In this document: positions 1 through 10,663 of the stretch, piece after piece
Layout of the letters: each line of letters begins with the position of its first letter
Position numbering within the stretch: position 1 is the stretch's first letter
Assembly: GCA_037957365.1 (NCBI GenBank)
Contig: JARHVA010001921.1
Span: forward strand, 1,791,501 to 1,855,500
Reading direction: 5' to 3'
Origin: Torreya grandis
Lineage: Eukaryota > Streptophyta > Pinopsida > Cupressales > Taxaceae
DNA length: 64,000 bases
Made by a program: the position numbers and the translations under genes
The notes under the pieces: generated by a model
The model's database searches: none
The model's input: the letters and a program-made list of their open reading frames with translations, nothing else
Told to the model about the DNA's origin: nothing

Positions 1-1146
1 TGAAACGGCGAATGGATTGGAGCTTCCCTTAGAGATTACGAAGCTGCTTAAGATTGGTCAGGGGTGGCATTTCAAGGATAGCGTGGATCTTGGCGGGATC
101 TATCTCGATACCACGGAGGGAAATGATGAAGCCGAGAAGCTTGCCTGAGAGGACCCCAAAGACACACTTCTTGGGGTTAAGGCGGACATTGTATTGAAGA
201 AGGCGAGAGAAGATGATTGTGAGAATGGTCAAGTGGTTGCGGCGAAGCTTGGACTTGCCAAGAAGGTCATCCACATAGTCCTCCATGATTTTGTGGAGGA
301 GATCATGGAAAATGTAGGTCATGGCGCGCTGATATGTGGCACCAGCATTTTTCAAGCCGAAAGGCATGACTCGATAGTAGAAAGTCCCCCATGGGGTGAT
401 AAAGGTAGTCTTGTGCTGATCTTTCGGTGCGATCAGGATTTGATTGTATCTTGAAAACCCGTCCATGAGAGATAGCATTTCATGGCCGACCGTGAGATCA
501 ACAAGCTGGTCAATGTTGGGAAGAGGGAAGTCGTCTTTGGGACAGGCTAGGTTAAGGTCGCGATAGTCCATGCAGATCCGAATCCCCCCAGTTGCTTTAG
601 TAACTGGGATGATGTTAGAGACCCATTGCAGATAATCGATGGGTTGGATGAAGGAGACAAAAAAGAGGCACTGAAGCTCCTCTTTGACGAGGAGCGCAAT
701 GCGAGGATGCATCTTTCAAAGCTTTTGCCTAACAGGCTTAGCCTCTGGTTTGGTGACAATGTTATGGGTAGCAATGGTGGGGTCGATGCCAGGCATGTCG
801 CTGTAAGTCCAGGCAAAGGCCTTGCTATGGTTGGAAAGGAACTGGGCATAGTCAAGCTGCTCCTGAGCGTCTAAAGATTGGCCAATCTTTAAGACATGAG
901 GAACATCAGAAGAAGAAGGGAGGTTGATGTCAATGGTGGACTCATTTAACATAACCTGGGTCTCGAAAGGGAGGGAACGCTGGATGAAAGAGTCATAGGC
1001 ACCCATGTAGGAAAGGATGGCATCATCATCAACGCAGTGGACAGTGTGAATGGTTGCCGACTCATCTTCTACCATGCTAGGAAAAATGAGAGGGAGAGAC
1101 TTGGACACCCCATTGAGCTGATAGGTCAGGGGTTCCAGGCGGACGG
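1..1146 (-). pseudogene. Reverse transcriptase of element A (truncated by window edge)
   Basis: This codes for the Ty3-type RT that copies the element RNA. The pre-RT segment (1108-730) contains FAWTYSDMPGIDP. RT proper follows in the same frame: GGIRICMDYRDLNLACPKDDFPLPNIDQL, the DGFSRYNQI motif, MPFGLKNAGATYQRAM, then the catalytic YVDDLL near 270-255. LNPKKCVFGV and FIISLRGIEIDP come next and the thumb runs to the edge. Catalytic aspartates are present. Stops are few: one near 715 and one (TAA, expected Q) near 28. Motif order and DLNLACPKD-type wording match plant Tat-like Ty3 elements and the RT of J. Confidence 0.92.
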
Positions 1147-1149
1147 TGT

Positions 1150-2344
1150 TTATGGAAAAAAAAAACTAGGAGGGATGGAAACCACCGACTCCGTAGGTGA
1201 CGAAGGAGAAATGGGTGAGTTTGGAGGAGATTGGTCAATGGTTGGCTCGGGACAAAGGTCGGAAGGAGCTTGAGTGGGGTCATGATATCCCAGGCCATAC
1301 CGTTTCTTGGCATTGTCATCATTGAGCAGCTTGATAGGCTGATGAGAGCCCTGCTCATAACGTCTGAAACCAAAACCCTTCCATGCACACCTGTAAAGGT
1401 AAGTGTGTGCAAAGGCAGGGTTGCCAAGAAATGAGAAATCTGATGTGAAAGGTTGGGGTGAAGAAAGGGAATTGCCATTGGTAGGAGCTTGATTGAGCCC
1501 CCCATAGACAAAGTTGGTTCGGAAGTGAGGAGGACCATAAGGTACGACCATCCCGATCCGATGGTCATAATTGGGACTGAGGTGAAGGCGTCCATACTCT
1601 TGCGAAGTTTGGAGCATGTCTAGGGTCAACAAATGATATTCCCCAAGTGATAGTCATTGGAAGACGTCGTCCATGGGGTCTTTGGTCGGCGCTTGAAGAG
1701 GAGAGGTGAGGGCGACCGCCGATTGCAAACTGGTCGAAGCTTCCGTAAATGGAGGCGGTGCCGGAGTTGACGACTTGATGGGAATGAGGACATCGTTGGG
1801 ACGGTAGGTTGTGTTGCAAGTCTTGAAGGGTGAAGGGTCAGCGGGAATGGTATGGACTTGCCCGTCATGCTCAAACTTCACATAATGGTGCAGGGTAGAG
1901 GGTATACAGGCCATGGCACGGATCCAAGGTCGGCCCAGTAGGATGTTGTATTAAAACTCTCCTTCGATGATATAGAAGAGCTCCGGGACTGTGCGTGGAC
2001 CAACGCAAATGTGAAGGATGGCTGTGCCAATGGTCGTGGCGGTGGTGTCATTGAAAGAGCGTAAGATCACGTCAGTTTTGGAGACGCAATTCTTGGGAAG
2101 AGACAGCTGATCGAAGGCATGGGTAGAGATAATGTTGATGCTAGCACCGTCATTGATCATAACGCATTTGATGCGTGTCCGATCAACATAGGCAGTGATG
2201 AAGAGGGCGGTGTCCTGATCTTCCGTGTTGGATGTGGGAATCTCAAAATTGCTGAATGTGATGGAGTTGATAGGAGATAAAGAATGGATGAGGGCAGTGA
2301 GTGGCTGGAGGTCCTCGGGTTAGACCTCTGCTGCTTGCAAGGCT
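1150..2344 (-). pseudogene. Protease region of element A
   Basis: This is the retropepsin-like aspartic protease that would cut the Gag-Pol polyprotein. The expected active-site stretch is CVMINDGASINIIS near 2170-2130, where the usual D-[ST]-G-A appears as N-D-G-A. The flap and second half follow (ILHICVGPRTVPELFYIIEG, then YNILLGRPWIRAM near 1950-1910). After that comes a roughly 260-codon linker with HTYLYRCAWKGFGFRRYEQG near 1400-1350. Stops near 2345, 2308 and 1950 (TAA) and 1653 (TGA) fit C-to-T decay. The frame ends with TAA at 1150-1152, immediately after ten T residues, and RT resumes in the -1 frame. Confidence 0.75.
1156..1165 (-). other. T10 run at the Pro/RT frame switch of A
   Basis: On the minus strand ten T residues are followed by CCATAA. 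The gag-protease frame stops at that TAA. The downstream frame, which carries all RT motifs, is the -1 frame and is open across the run. J has a T7 run at the equivalent place with the same -1 relation. It may be a slip site or a shared inherited indel. Confidence 0.6.
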
Positions 2345-4051
2345 TAGATGAGGGCTTGACGGTGCTGAGGTGAGGTTTGGATAAGGTCATAGAGGGACAT
2401 CTTCACAGGTGTCTGATGAAGCTGCTTCAGCATGGAGTCGTGAATTGGCCTAGAAGAGGAAGACGAAGAAGGCTGGGATGCGCCAAGGATAGAAATTTTA
2501 GGCTTGGGCGCAAGAGGTGGCTTGACGAAGGGATAGGTCCAAGGAATGGCAACTTTTTCTTTTGCCTTGTCCTTTTGCGACCTAGTGGTTATACGGATAG
2601 CATTGATTTTGAAAATAGGGGGTGAAGAAGGGGTCGTGTTTTGCTGGTGAGATGTTGTCATGGTTGAAGAGGTTGGAAGGGAAGGAGTCGGGGTCTGGTC
2701 AAGAGTGTCCTCAAGGAGAAGAGTGTCCTTCTCCATATGGCGGTGGATGACGGCCTTGAGGGCACAGCAAGTCTCGGTATCGTGTCCTGGTGTACGATGA
2801 TATAAGCAAATTTTCGTATCGTCGAACCAGGAGGGCTTGGACCCGAGAGGTTGGAAAGGTCGGATGGGTGGAAGGGTTATGTTGGAGGTCTGCAGAAGTC
2901 GGTGCAATATCAATGAGTATGAGCCCATTAAAGGGTCTGCGCTAGTTGATATGCGTGAGTTTGGTGACTTTTGCTTGGGCGAGGTTGGAAGGGGTTTCCA
3001 TACCACCTTATGGGTTGATGGTGCGGTGACAGACGGAGACAGCTCTTTCTTGGTGATTGGTACCATCTTTTTGGGAGAGGGATGGCTGAAAGTGGGTAGA
3101 GGAAGCAAAGGAGGCAACGAGTTTTGATTGGAGGCCAGAGTGGGAAGGATGCTAGCCAAGGTCAAAGGATGGGGGCCCAAAATGGATGGTAATGGTGACG
3201 GGGAAGGAGGCATTCACTTTTGTGGTCTGGCAGTCTTCTTTGATTTGGTTGGAAGACTACTACTGGTTGAGGTCTGGTATAGGTCCACCTTCACTTGTGG
3301 GTGAGTGAGGGTGGAGACAGGATGAACGCCAAGTGATTTGATGGGCTTAGACGAGACAGATGCAGGTTTCGGTTTTGATGGGTTTGGTTGAGGTTTGAGA
3401 GTCTGGTCTTTGTCAAGAGTCTAACGAGATTCTGCCTTGGGAGGATTAGCAGCATGTGATGAGAGGGTGTGGGTATGTTGAAGGGCTTTAAGACGCTCCC
3501 ACAACACCTGAGGCATCACTTTCCTCGGAGGGAGAAGCGCAATTTTCTCCACTAACTGGGAAAATGGCTGAGAAGAAGATGTTGATGGTTGCGAGGTTGA
3601 AGACGAGATGGGTGTAGTGGTCTTAGACACATGGTGTGGTGAAGTCATGACAAATTTAGATGAAGACGAAGGGGAGACAGGTTCTTCCCTGGGTGGAGAA
3701 GAATCTGGAAAGCGAGGCTCCTCAAGCGGGTAAAGGGCAGGGATGATGGTGCCCTCCACTTGCGGCTGAGGAGTAGGAAGGGTCTGGTCCTCCATAGGCA
3801 GTAGAAAGGAGGATGGTGAGACTGGTGGTGCTGGTAAAGCCGAGGCATCCTCCAAGATGAGAGAGGTTGGTGGAGAACTAGCCAGGGAAAGAGGTTCGTC
3901 CACATGTGATGGACTGATTGATGGACTAACCTCTTGAGGTTGATTGGGGACGAAGGGAGAGACCGTATTGACTGTTCGAATGTTGTGCTCATGATTGTCG
4001 TCAATTAAGGTCTGGACGTTGTTTTGGGTTGGTAGATGATTAGGGAATGGC
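2345..4051 (-). pseudogene. Gag-protease linker of element A with a second zinc knuckle
   Basis: It stays in the gag frame for about 570 codons. The first part (3903-3250) is rich in serine, proline and threonine and has no recognisable domain. The second part (3213-2345) contains WFDDTKICLYHRTPGHDTETC near 2850-2750, another C-x2-H-x4-H-x4-C knuckle, followed by a lysine-rich stretch with ITTRSQKDKAKEK. Stops near 3421 (TAG), 3214 (TGA) and 2345 (TAA) are again explained by single C-to-T changes. Two knuckles joined by a long low-complexity spacer are unusual for a plant Gag, and J has the same layout. Whether this is late Gag, a spacer or an extra RNA-binding domain is not known. Confidence 0.7.
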
Positions 4052-5946
4052 TACTTGAAGATGTCAATGGCCTGATTAGGAGGGGCATTCGGGTTATCTA
4101 AAATAAGATCCCCCTTTTCAAGCATATCTTGGATTATGTTCTTAAAAGTTTTGCAGTTTTCCGTGTCATGTCCCTTAACACGGTGGAAGCTGCAGAAGTC
4201 ATGCTCCCTATACCACGCGGGTATGGCGTGTGAGGGATCAAATTGTGGAGGAGGTTGGGCTTGAGGGAGATTGAGGACCCCCTGCTTAACAAGCTTTTCC
4301 AGCATAGACGCGTATGATTCTTCGAGAGGAGTATACCGTTGTTGTACATATCTTTGCTGGAATTGGCGAGTGGCGCTCTGAGATGTGGATGGCTCAGGCT
4401 GATTGGTCGAAGAAGATGAAGGTCTAACAACCACGGCATTGGCTGAAGCCTTAGATTTAGAGTTGGGCAATGATGGCTTAGCAGAAGAAGAGTCATTGGT
4501 TTTAGAGCTGGGATTCTTGCTCTGCAACTTGACTTTATTCTCCTCGATGGCACGCAACTCAAGTTTGCGAGCCATCGTGAAGGCTTCGTCAAAAGTGCGG
4601 AAGGTTTGAACCCTCAGGGTGGAAGAGATATGTCTGGTGCAGGCTTGGGAAAAGAGTTCAATAAGCTCGGCTTGGGGTAAGGAAGAGGAGAGTTGGTTGA
4701 TGAGGCCTCTCCATCGAGCAACGAAGTCGGCTATGGACTCATCCTCAAATTACCGGATAGAATAGAGGTCCGTGATGGAGACCTTCTTAGTGATGTTAAT
4801 GGAAAAGTGATCGAGGAAGAGCTGGGCCAATTGTGTGAATGAGAAGAGAGAATGGTTGGGAAGGGAGCTGTACCAGTCAAGCACAACACCCAAGAGAGAC
4901 ATAGGAAACATGCGTAAAAGTAACGCATCGTCATGGCTAATGAGGTAACAGGTATGTCTGAATGCCCGCAAGTGTTGCTGTGGGTCTTCCTTGCTTTGAA
5001 AGTGAGAAAACTTCAGAAGCTCCCACTGGCTAGGATATGGCCTGATTGGGATAGAAGGATGGATGGGCTCGTTGCAAATTTGCTCGTATGAGAGAGCGTT
5101 GCGCGAGCTAAAAATGGAAGTCTCAAGATGGGTCATCTTGTCCATCAGCATTTTGATGATGTCTGTCGACGGATTGACGGATGGCGCACCCCCTAAGTTG
5201 TAGGGCACTTGGAAGAGGCTAGGGGATGCATACGACGTAGTTGGTTGTCTCTATAAAGGTGCAACGTAGGGGTAACTAGTCGTAGGGATAGATGAAGAGG
5301 CTAAAGGTGGTTGCGTAGAAGGCATAGCTAAGCCCGATGTTGCCACGAGAGGTTGGATTGTGGTAACAGGGGCCAAGGGGTAGGAAGCCACCCTGGTGTT
5401 GATAGGGGCCAGGGTAGGTGGAATAGAGACGACAAGGTTCTGAAAAGGAGTGGATAGCGGTTGAGCGGGTTGAGGTTGACAGGGGGCCGAAACCCCAGTG
5501 GAAGTGGGCCCAATGATAGAGGGAGAGGCCACACCTGGAGGATTGGTCAAAGTCTAAGTCTGGTCAGTGGTCAAAGCGATGGCTTGAGTGTCTGAAGGTT
5601 GAACTACGGGTGCTGTCGATACAGTCGTAATTGCGGCAAGGGATGTTGGCATTCCGTAGATTGGATTGCCCAAGGAGTCTCACATTCGGCTATGCGCGAG
5701 ATAGTGTTGCAAGGCCTTGATGTTGAGGTCCAAGAATCGTTCAAAATCTTGGTCCCCTTCTTGGACAATAGGAGTCTGAGGTGGGGTTGGACAGGTAGGA
5801 GTTCTTTCGGTCTCCGAGTTGAACTCCATTGTAGGCCTGGTTACGAACGGGGTGGACGGAAGTGGTTGATGGCTAGCGTGGTTGACAAGAGCCTTGGCTT
5901 GGCTACGAGTCAAAACCATGCAAGGCAAAGAAGGTTTAGGCTTCAA
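4052..5946 (-). pseudogene. gag of element A (capsid and first zinc knuckle)
   Basis: This codes for the structural protein that coats the element RNA in cytoplasmic particles. The start is 5946 or the in-frame ATG at 5919, where MVLTRSQ matches MVFTRKQ at the gag start of B. An N-terminal proline/serine/threonine-rich region (about 5650-5250) is followed by the capsid-like domain (5208-4560, with PIRPYPSQWELLKF and the stretch leading to DFVARWRGLINQL). A zinc knuckle of the C-x2-H-x4-H-x4-C type (CSFHRVKGHDTENC, near 4200-4160) follows. In-frame stops occur near 5680 (TGA), 5540 and 5253 (TAG), 4751 (TAA) and 4052 (TAG). Each fits one C-to-T change from CGA, CAG or CAA. No frameshift is seen, so the frame is conserved but the copy is dead. 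Confidence 0.85.
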
Positions 5947-7036
5947 AAAATGTGTTGTTCAGTTTCAGAAAACTAGGATGGAGTTTTTGACAGAGAAGGG
6001 ACAGGTTTTAGGCTGCTGGTTTTGAAAAAAAGAACAATGACAGAGACCGATGTCGGTTGAAAAACCGATGTCGGTAAGAAAGATGGCCGACGTCGGTCAG
6101 ATAACCGATGCCGGTAAGAGAGGAAAGCCGACATCGATGGAAGAACCGATGCCGGTGACAGGGGAAAGCCAACGTCGGTGGAAGAACCGATGCCGGTGAC
6201 TGTGTTTTCTAGAGAACCAAAAGATTTGAAGATTCTTGGAAAAACAATGAAGAAAGCGTCCTCACTCACTCAAACAAATAGATGAGAAGAGGAAAAACAG
6301 AGAGAGACAGACAAGCCTAAGCAATAAATCCTAGGAATTAACCTTAGAATCTTGTGGCTTATGCCTTAAATGAATGTTTGGGGAGATTGGCTGTCAAGAA
6401 GGTCCTAGAAGAAGAAGTCTAGAGCTAGTTTTGGGTCTTGTTTTAGGTGCTCAAAAATCTGTGTTAGGGTCTGGTACGCGGCCTGGTGCTAAGGAGCAAG
6501 CTCCCCTCACTTCACGATTCCAGTGGTTAGCTAGTCTCGCTTAGCCAAGATATACCTCGCCTAGAGTTTATCCTCTACCAGAGAACGGAGTGGGCTTCCC
6601 CCTTGGTGATGAAATCCAAGTAGGGTCACTGGGATGGGTAAGGTATCCACTGGGGGATGAAATCCCAGTCGGGCCTTGTCTCAAGTAAGTTTTATGTTCA
6701 TTTTAGTGCATGTGGTTTGGTAGTGTAACATCAAGTGTCTACAATTTATTCAATATGCGTTTAAGTTACTAGATGTGGACTACGAAGATGCAAGCACAAG
6801 CAGAAATGAATGCAAAGTGTTTGAATGCCCAAGTCGAAATGTGATGTTTGTTATGAAGACAAGTTTGAGAAAGGGTTTGAGAGTATGATGTTTAGACTAG
6901 TCTAGAAAATGCAAGGAAGAACGATTCATTTTAGTCCTGCTTATAGTGTCATTGAGAAGAAAAGAAGGAGGAGAAAAGGTAAGAACCTAATGCTCCTAAA
7001 TGAATGAAGAAGAAAAAGAACCCAGGAGGAACCTAG
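5947..7036 (-). other. 5' untranslated leader of element A
   Basis: About 1.1 kb lies between the PBS and the first methionine of gag. I see no coding frame with family resemblance. It contains the densest palindrome array of the window (6046-6197), close to the gag start. Such long leaders are usual in Tat-like elements and normally hold packaging signals; that role here is inference. Confidence 0.6.
6046..6197. repeat. Phased palindrome array in A leader
   Basis: Eight copies of a 12-mer, ACCGATGTCGGT or variants with GACGTC, GATGCC, GACATC or AACGTC cores, start at about 6046, 6064, 6086, 6104, 6127, 6144, 6168 and 6186. Spacing alternates near 18 and 22 bp, making a roughly 40-bp dimer. 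Each copy is a near-perfect inverted repeat. Confidence 0.9.
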
Positions 7037-7055
7037 GGTCCCACCGGGTGTGCCA
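7037..7055 (-). other. Primer binding site of element A
   Basis: Minus strand TGGCACACCCGGTGGGACC lies three bases inside the LTR end. It begins with TGG, the complement of a tRNA CCA end. The same site is recognisable in B (13056-13075) and, degraded, in J (34571-34595). I do not assign the primer tRNA. Confidence 0.7.
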
Positions 7056-7443
7056 GAATTTTTCTATCGCTAATTCGCTTTCTACATTCAAAAGATGAAT
7101 AAAGATACTAAAGAAAATGGACAAGGCTAGAAGTACCTAGATATAGACTGCGCACCGTAATCCAGACGCTTGTGAGCACCCCTCTTTGGCTGTGGAGGAA
7201 TGACACCTGCAAAGAAAAAGAACTTGGACAAGAAAAATGTTAGATGGATAGGCAGTGGGTTGCCAAGCGAAAGCTTGTTCCCGGAAGTGTGAAAACATCC
7301 TCAAGGGAGGTCAACCCACTGATAACAGACAGATAAAAGACCAAGAAAATATAGAATGCCAGAATATAGAAGTGATAAGCAAATTAAAAAGGAAAGAAAA
7401 GACAAAATGATTACCTGAAGGAGTTGTCGGGCTGATGATAGTC

Positions 7444-7535
7444 GCCGAGGTCAGAAATGTCACCAGCGTCGGTTAGCTGATCTGTCGACGTCGGTTATCC
7501 CGTCGACGTCGATTGGGGAAGTGACCGGCGTCGGT
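7444..7535. repeat. Palindrome cluster in A LTR (inner)
   Basis: Copies of the RYCGACGTCGGT family start at 7444, 7462, 7484, 7502 and 7524, with spacing alternating between about 18 and 22 bp. They sit in the LTR part nearest the PBS, where transcribed R/U5 sequence is expected. Confidence 0.8.
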
Positions 7536-8072
7536 CGGGGTTGTGGTCTGTGGTCGGGTCTGGTTTGGTTTTGGTCCGTGGATGGGTCTGAGACAGAGTT
7601 TATGGACGTGCTTGGATGGTTTGGAGAATGGTCTGGGTCTGGTTGGGTGCCCTGTGCAGGGTCTTTTGTTGGCAGGAGGGATGAGGAAGTTGTCTGGGAC
7701 TAGATTAAAAGGGGGACAGGAAAGAGGAAGATGGATAGGGGACAGGGTCTGAGAAGGCTTTTCAGCCTCTCAGGGGAAGGACACAGCAAGTAGAAGACAG
7801 TAGATAACTAAAAACTTAAAGAAAAGAATGAAATAACATAATGAAATTGCTTACCTTTTGGCTTGCTGACTGAAGAACGGAGGAGCTGTTGTTGGAGCCA
7901 CGAAAGACTTGTTGCAAGAGGAAACTAAAGAAACTAAAGTCCCTGCCTCTGTTGCTGCTGTTGCATGAGGTCCAGAGAGAAGAGAGTCGAATGCCAAAGC
8001 ACTGAGAGGATTCTGTTTGTGAGCTCAAGGGTCCAGGGGCTGCAACGGATGCAGAAAGGGGTATTGAAGGCT

Positions 8073-8123
8073 GCCGACGCCGGCAGTTTCGCCGACGTCG
8101 GCCGAAGGGTCGCCGACGTCGGC
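8073..8123. repeat. Palindrome cluster in A LTR (outer)
   Basis: Three copies of the 12-bp palindrome family GCCGACGYCGGC start at 8073, 8091 and 8112, so they are 18 and 21 bp apart. All have intact CpGs and an ACGT or ACGC core. Confidence 0.8.
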
Positions 8124-8459
8124 AGTGGCAGAATGGGGACAGAGACTAAAAATAGCCTCTGCCCATTCTTGCACACCGCCGAGCGAGGGGTTGTGGGAAG
8201 AACGGTTATGAAGATGCTTAAATGGGCGTGGGGGGAAAGATAATGAGGAGATTTGGCATAATAAATGCTAGGGGGAAGGTGGAGGGATTCAAGGGAGGAT
8301 CCAAGGTGGCAAGGGTGAGGTGGAAAGGGGGCCACTTAATTAAAATATTTAAGTTATTTTAATCAAATGAATGGAGGGGACTAAGGCCAAGGGTTAGGAT
8401 AGGGGTTTGAGGTGGACAAGGGGGAGAACCAAGGTGCAGACACATTTGCGGTGTCTACA

Positions 8460-10663
8460 GGAGAAGTGTTTGGAGATGGGGTTGAGGTAATGATAGGTCT
8501 GATGGTAGATGCAAGTGAGGTTGAAGGTTCAATTTTGTTTTGATAGGGGATCCCAAGGTGATACTAAAATGTGGATCTATCTAAATTGGGTTGAAAAGTG
8601 AATTTTAGACTTTGGACTAATCTAGAAAAAAGATTGTAAATGGGTTTAATTCCTTGGTCATTGGTTTCAATGTTAAGCCCATGGGTTGAGGTGAGAGAAT
8701 GATTTATTCACCTGTGTTCTTGATGGAAGGTTCCAAGATGTGGTAGGATGTTTCCTCCATGGAAGGTGTAGACAAGGTACTCTCTTTGTTTAGGATGGTT
8801 CCTAAAGATAGAATGGGTGGTTCTAAGATAGGTGAGGAAGATATGATGGCCCCAAGTGAAGGAACGGAGATGGTTGATTCCTTCAGTTAGGTGTTTAAAG
8901 GAATGAAGGGTGATTCCACCACTTCAATGAGTGGAATGGAAGAAAATGTAGTTGAAATAATGGTTGCCTCCTTTGGTATTTCTATCAAAGGAGATGTGGA
9001 TAAGTCAATGGTCTCATTGATTAAAGAAAGAGGGGTGGTTGCTTCCTCTATTTAGGTGTCCAAAGGAATAGAGGGTGAGTCCACCACTTTAATGAGTGGA
9101 ATGGAGGAAGAGGTAGTTGAGGTAATGGTATCTTTAATGATAGGTTCACTGATAATGACATTAACCATATGGACCTCATGAGCATAAGATGATTCTGGTT
9201 TTTTATCATCATAGTTGGTAGAAGGGGTATGATTGGGGAAATGTTTATGAAAGATGTCAAGGGACTGATTCAGGGGTGCATTGGGATTATAAAATACAAG
9301 TTATCCCTTATCAATAATGTTTTAGGAAATGTTTTTGAAGGTGTTACACCCACTAACATCATGTATAATGGCATAGTGGAAAACACATAGATCATTCTCA
9401 TTATACCAACTAGGTGTAGAGTGAGAAGCATAAAATTATCATGGAAGTTTTATGGGAGGAAGTTGTATGATCTTTGGTTTGAGTAATTTTTCCAAAACTA
9501 AATCATAATATTCCCCTTTTAGAGTGTACTATTTTAGGGTAGCTTGATTTTGGTTTTGGTTTTCTTGGTTGGAAGATTTAGAGGAGTTAGTTTGGTTAGA
9601 TTGGTCGATAGTTGGTGGTGGAGTGGTTTTAAGGACAATTGAGTTTGTGAACACCTTTTTTTTGGTGTTAGTATGGTTATATTGATTGGTGGTTTTGGTT
9701 AAGGAATGGTCATTAGATTTGAAGATAGAATTTTTGTTCCTCAGTTTCAATTTCCCCTCATCAATAGCTTTGATTTCTAATTTATGTGCCATGGTAAAAG
9801 CCTCATTAAAGGTTCTAAAAGTTTGAACTTGAAGAGTAGGGAAAATATGTCTGGCACAACCCTAAGAGAAGAGTTCAATCAAATTGGGTTGGGGTAAAGA
9901 GAAAGAGAGTTTTTTGATAAGACCTCTCCATCTAGCTATGAAATCAATTTTTAATTCATCATAAAATTGCCTAATGGATTAGAGGTCAGTAATAGAGACC
10001 TTTTTAGGTATATTGACTGAGAAATGATCTAAACATATTTGGGTAAGTTCTTAAAAGGAAAATATGGAGTGCTTAGTGAGAGAACTATACCAATCTAAGG
10101 ATGGTATAGATAAATACATGGGAAAAGTACAAAGGAGAAGAGTATCATCATATGTAATAAAGTAACAATAATGGTGAAATGCTCTTAAGTGTTGTTGGGG
10201 GTCTTCCTTACTTTAGAACTTGGAAAACTTGGGTAGTTCCCATTGAAGATAATATTGAATAGCGATGGATGGATGGATAAGTTCATTTTAGATTCGATCA
10301 TAAGACAATTAGTTATGAACCCCAGAGATAGATGACTCTAGGTTGGACATTTTGACCAAATCTATTTGAGGTTGGGAAGCTCCATAATTAGATGGTAGGT
10401 TTGGTTGAGGTTGAGTATAAGAAATATATGGATAAGTGATGGAAGGTTGAGAAGATTCCACATATTGGTATGTGGTCATTTAAGGTTGAGATGATGCCAC
10501 ATAATGGTTAATGGGAACAAAAGGTTGGGTAGAAGGTGTTATATATCCTTGTGGATTAGGAACATATTGGTAGTATGTCATGGGTATTTTTTTAGGGATT
10601 GATTTGGGTTGATTTAGAGGTATGAATGGGTTGGTAGTTAGTTAGGGTTGAGTGGTAACTCTT
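8460..10663 (-). pseudogene. gag of element B, capsid, zinc knuckle and linker
   Basis: It continues the gag after solo LTR C. The capsid-like part (about 10400-9800) shows NELIHPSIAI, QWELPKFSKF, SKEDPQQHLRAF and FIARWRGLIKKL, each with a partner in A. MAHKLEIKAIDEGKLKL (from 9792) matches MARKLELRAIEENKVKL of A. A zinc knuckle CVFHYAIIHDVSGC of the C-x2-H-x4-H-x4-C type lies near 9400-9340. The following linker is rich in serine, threonine and proline, with repeated SSIPLIEVVESP-like phrases near 9140-8900. Several TAA/TAG stops sit where A has glutamine. It stops at 8460, where A was inserted. Confidence 0.8.

Larger units (their letters stand above)
1..8459 (-). mobile_element. Element A: Tat-like Ty3/Gypsy retrotransposon, 5' part
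   Basis: Reading the minus strand from 8459, the order is 5' LTR, PBS, leader, gag, a proline-rich linker, protease and RT, and the copy runs off the left edge inside RT. It is the best preserved element here. One reading frame stays aligned from 5946 to 1150 and is broken only by point nonsense changes, and CpG-rich motifs survive in the LTR. At 8459 it interrupts the gag of element B, so it is younger than B. Gag, PBS and RT resemble those of B and J, so the three form one family. RNase H, integrase and the 3' LTR lie outside the window, so the lineage is inferred from J. Confidence 0.9.
7059..8459 (-). repeat. 5' LTR of element A (about 1.4 kb)
   Basis: The minus strand begins TGTAGACACC at 8459, the same start as the 3' LTR of J (48789) and near the start of B (14517). 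The inner end lies just before the PBS and is fixed by alignment with B, where it reads AGAAACA; in A it reads AGAAAAA. Two clusters of a GACGTC-centred palindrome lie inside (7444-7535 and 8073-8123). The partner LTR is outside the window, so no age can be estimated. Open frames seen in it on either strand look like chance. Confidence 0.8.

Noticed and set aside
6046..6197. CRISPR-like regularly spaced palindromic repeats
   Set aside because: Repeat units are only 12 bp with very short, similar spacers alternating in length, there are no cas genes, and the context is a plant retrotransposon leader.
7521..7752. Overlapping open frames of 60-69 codons on the plus strand in the A LTR
   Set aside because: G-rich, tryptophan/glycine-heavy translation opposite to the element, with no domain resemblance; chance frames in CpG-rich LTR.
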